Shown here: piece after piece, positions 62,971 through 64,000 of the stretch
Numbering within the stretch: the stretch's first letter is position 1
How the letters are laid out: every line of letters begins with the position of its first letter
NCBI GenBank assembly: GCA_036494815.1
Contig: DASXNV010000100.1
Coordinates: 62,001-126,000, forward strand
Origin: Poindextera sp036494815
Lineage (GTDB): Bacteria; Pseudomonadota; Alphaproteobacteria; Caulobacterales; Caulobacteraceae
DNA: 64,000 nucleotides
Reading direction: 5' to 3'
Made by a program: the position numbers and the translations under genes
Notes under the pieces: model-generated
Told to the model about the DNA's origin: nothing
The model's input: only the letters and a program-made list of their open reading frames with translations
Databases searched by the model: none

Positions 62971-64000
62971 ATGAACATTCTTGGGATTTCCGCGCACTAT
63001 CACGATTCAGCCGCCGCCATCCTCGTGGGCGGCCTGCCGGTCGGCGTGGTCCAAGAGGAGCGGTTGTCACGGCGCAAAAACGATTCCGCGTTCCCCCTGG
63101 CGGCGATTGTATGGTGCTTGGATCAGGCGGGGCTCGAAACCGAAGATCTCGATGCGGTGGTCTTTTACGAACGCCCGATGTTGAAGTTCGACCGGATAAT
63201 TACCTGCGCCCTGCGCGCCTTCCCCCGATCCTGGCGAGCCTTTCCTAAAGCCATGAAAAACACGCTTGGGGAAAAGGCCTGGGTTCGGGGACTGATCTCG
63301 TCCCACCTCGGCGTCCCGGGTCAAAAAATTCTGTTCACGGAACATCACCAGTCCCATGCCGCCGCGGCGTTCCTGACGGCGCCGACCCATCATGCCGCGA
63401 TTATGACGGCCGACGGCGTAGGCGAGTGGGCGACCATGTCGATTGGTCATGGGGAACGCCGCGCCGACGGGAGCACGGCCATCACGCTTATGCGCGAAGT
63501 CCGGTTTCCCCACTCGCTCGGCCTACTCTACTCGACCTTCACCGCCTATCTCGGGTTCGCGGTGAACGAGGGTGAATACAAGGTCATGGGCCTGGCCAGC
63601 TATGGGCGCCCAGCCTTTGTCGATCAGGTGCGCAAACTGATCCAACGCACGGCGGACGGCGCCTTCGTCCTCGACCTCAACTATTTCGAGTTTCAGACGA
63701 CCGCGGAACGTTCCTATTCGTCGCGCTTCCTCGACCTATTCGGGCCCGCCCGCGGCGCCTACGATCCGATCGACCTGGAAACGGCCGAGGGCCGGCGTTT
63801 CGCTGACGTCGCCGCCAGTATCCAGCTTGTGCTGGAAGACATTCTCGTCGATATCGCGCGCGCCCTGCAGAAGGAAACTGGCCTCCACGATCTGTGCCTG
63901 GGTGGCGGCGTGGCGCTGAACGGCGTGGCCAACGCGCGGATTCTCGCCGAAGCCGGTTTTGCCAATGTGTTTGTCCCGCCCGCGCCCGGTGACGCCGGTT
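62971..64000 (+). CDS. NodU/CmcH-family carbamoyltransferase, 3' truncated by the window
   Basis: The first 343 residues of an O-carbamoyltransferase that makes carbamoyl-adenylate and transfers the carbamoyl group to a hydroxyl. The frame is open to the window end. Family stretches are the N-terminal NILGISAHYHDSAAAIL, the metal/nucleotide site FTEHHQSHAAAAFL, TADGVGEWATMS, NEGEYKVMGLASYG, and LCLGGGVALNGVANARIL near the edge, as in the Kae1-like domain. The usual length is about 550-600. It follows the ferritin-like gene directly, so the two are probably co-expressed. Acceptor unknown. Confidence 0.9.
   Translation, partial: MNILGISAHYHDSAAAILVGGLPVGVVQEERLSRRKNDSAFPLAAIVWCLDQAGLETEDLDAVVFYERPMLKFDRIITCALRAFPRSWRAFPKAMKNTLGEKAWVRGLISSHLGVPGQKILFTEHHQSHAAAAFLTAPTHHAAIMTADGVGEWATMSIGHGERRADGSTAITLMREVRFPHSLGLLYSTFTAYLGFAVNEGEYKVMGLASYGRPAFVDQVRKLIQRTADGAFVLDLNYFEFQTTAERSYSSRFLDLFGPARGAYDPIDLETAEGRRFADVAASIQLVLEDILVDIARALQKETGLHDLCLGGGVALNGVANARILAEAGFANVFVPPAPGDAG

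Overview
The window is a high-G+C stretch from an alphaproteobacterium. It has NodT-type outer-membrane efflux, two TonB receptors, a PadR/DUF1700/DUF2807 operon, many CoA-linked catabolic genes and a recurrent palindromic intergenic repeat. I would place it in the Caulobacterales (Phenylobacterium- or Caulobacter-like), but no rRNA or tRNA gene is present to prove it. Both ends are cut inside genes: a pyruvate:quinone oxidoreductase on the left and a NodU/CmcH-type carbamoyltransferase on the right.

1-14.3 kb: a respiratory block (PoxB-like enzyme, then cyoABCD for a bo3-type quinol oxidase) is followed by an AraC regulator. Divergent from that regulator is a six-gene CoA operon: acyl-CoA dehydrogenase, hydratase, CaiB/BaiF CoA-transferase, YWTD propeller, isomerase-like crotonase and a carnitine-dehydrogenase-like enzyme. 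A type II NADH dehydrogenase closes the block. PoxB and NDH-2 both reduce quinone and Cyo oxidises quinol, so these genes can form a short non-energy-conserving input chain into a proton-pumping oxidase.

14.3-25.6 kb: mixed housekeeping and accessory genes. These are a GNAT, a zinc-free MDR reductase, a PhyH dioxygenase, a Phd/PemK-like toxin-antitoxin pair whose toxin looks frameshifted, the PadR-DUF1700-DUF2807 operon, a small lipoprotein, an AmpG-like MFS transporter, an SDR lacking its catalytic residues, a thiolase, rlmJ and an Ala/Pro-rich single-pass protein.

25.7-34.1 kb: a heavy-metal-type RND efflux operon (outer-membrane factor, adaptor, pump), with a TonB receptor upstream on the same strand.

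34.5-39.0 kb: the most unusual locus. Four overlapping or nearly overlapping genes encode a two-helix membrane protein, an unrecognised two-domain protein, an Asp-box (sialidase-like) propeller with seven C-terminal RGPI repeats, and a B12-type radical SAM enzyme of the RiPP-maturation C-methyltransferase family.

39.1-51.6 kb: an IclR regulator faces a seven-gene catabolic operon across two tandem palindromes. The genes encode two class III aminotransferases, a semialdehyde dehydrogenase, a CehA-like metallohydrolase, an APC permease, a trimethylamine-dehydrogenase-like flavoenzyme and a self-cleaving P1 aminopeptidase. Together they suggest uptake, hydrolysis, demethylation and transamination of an N-containing compound.

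51.6-62.0 kb: a second lipid- or terpenoid-like catabolic region with a crotonase, SMP-30 lactonase, TetR, TonB receptor, PRISE-type reductase, APH-like kinase and acyl-CoA ligase. 62-64 kb: a ferritin-like membrane protein with an uncertain 5' end, next to the truncated carbamoyltransferase.
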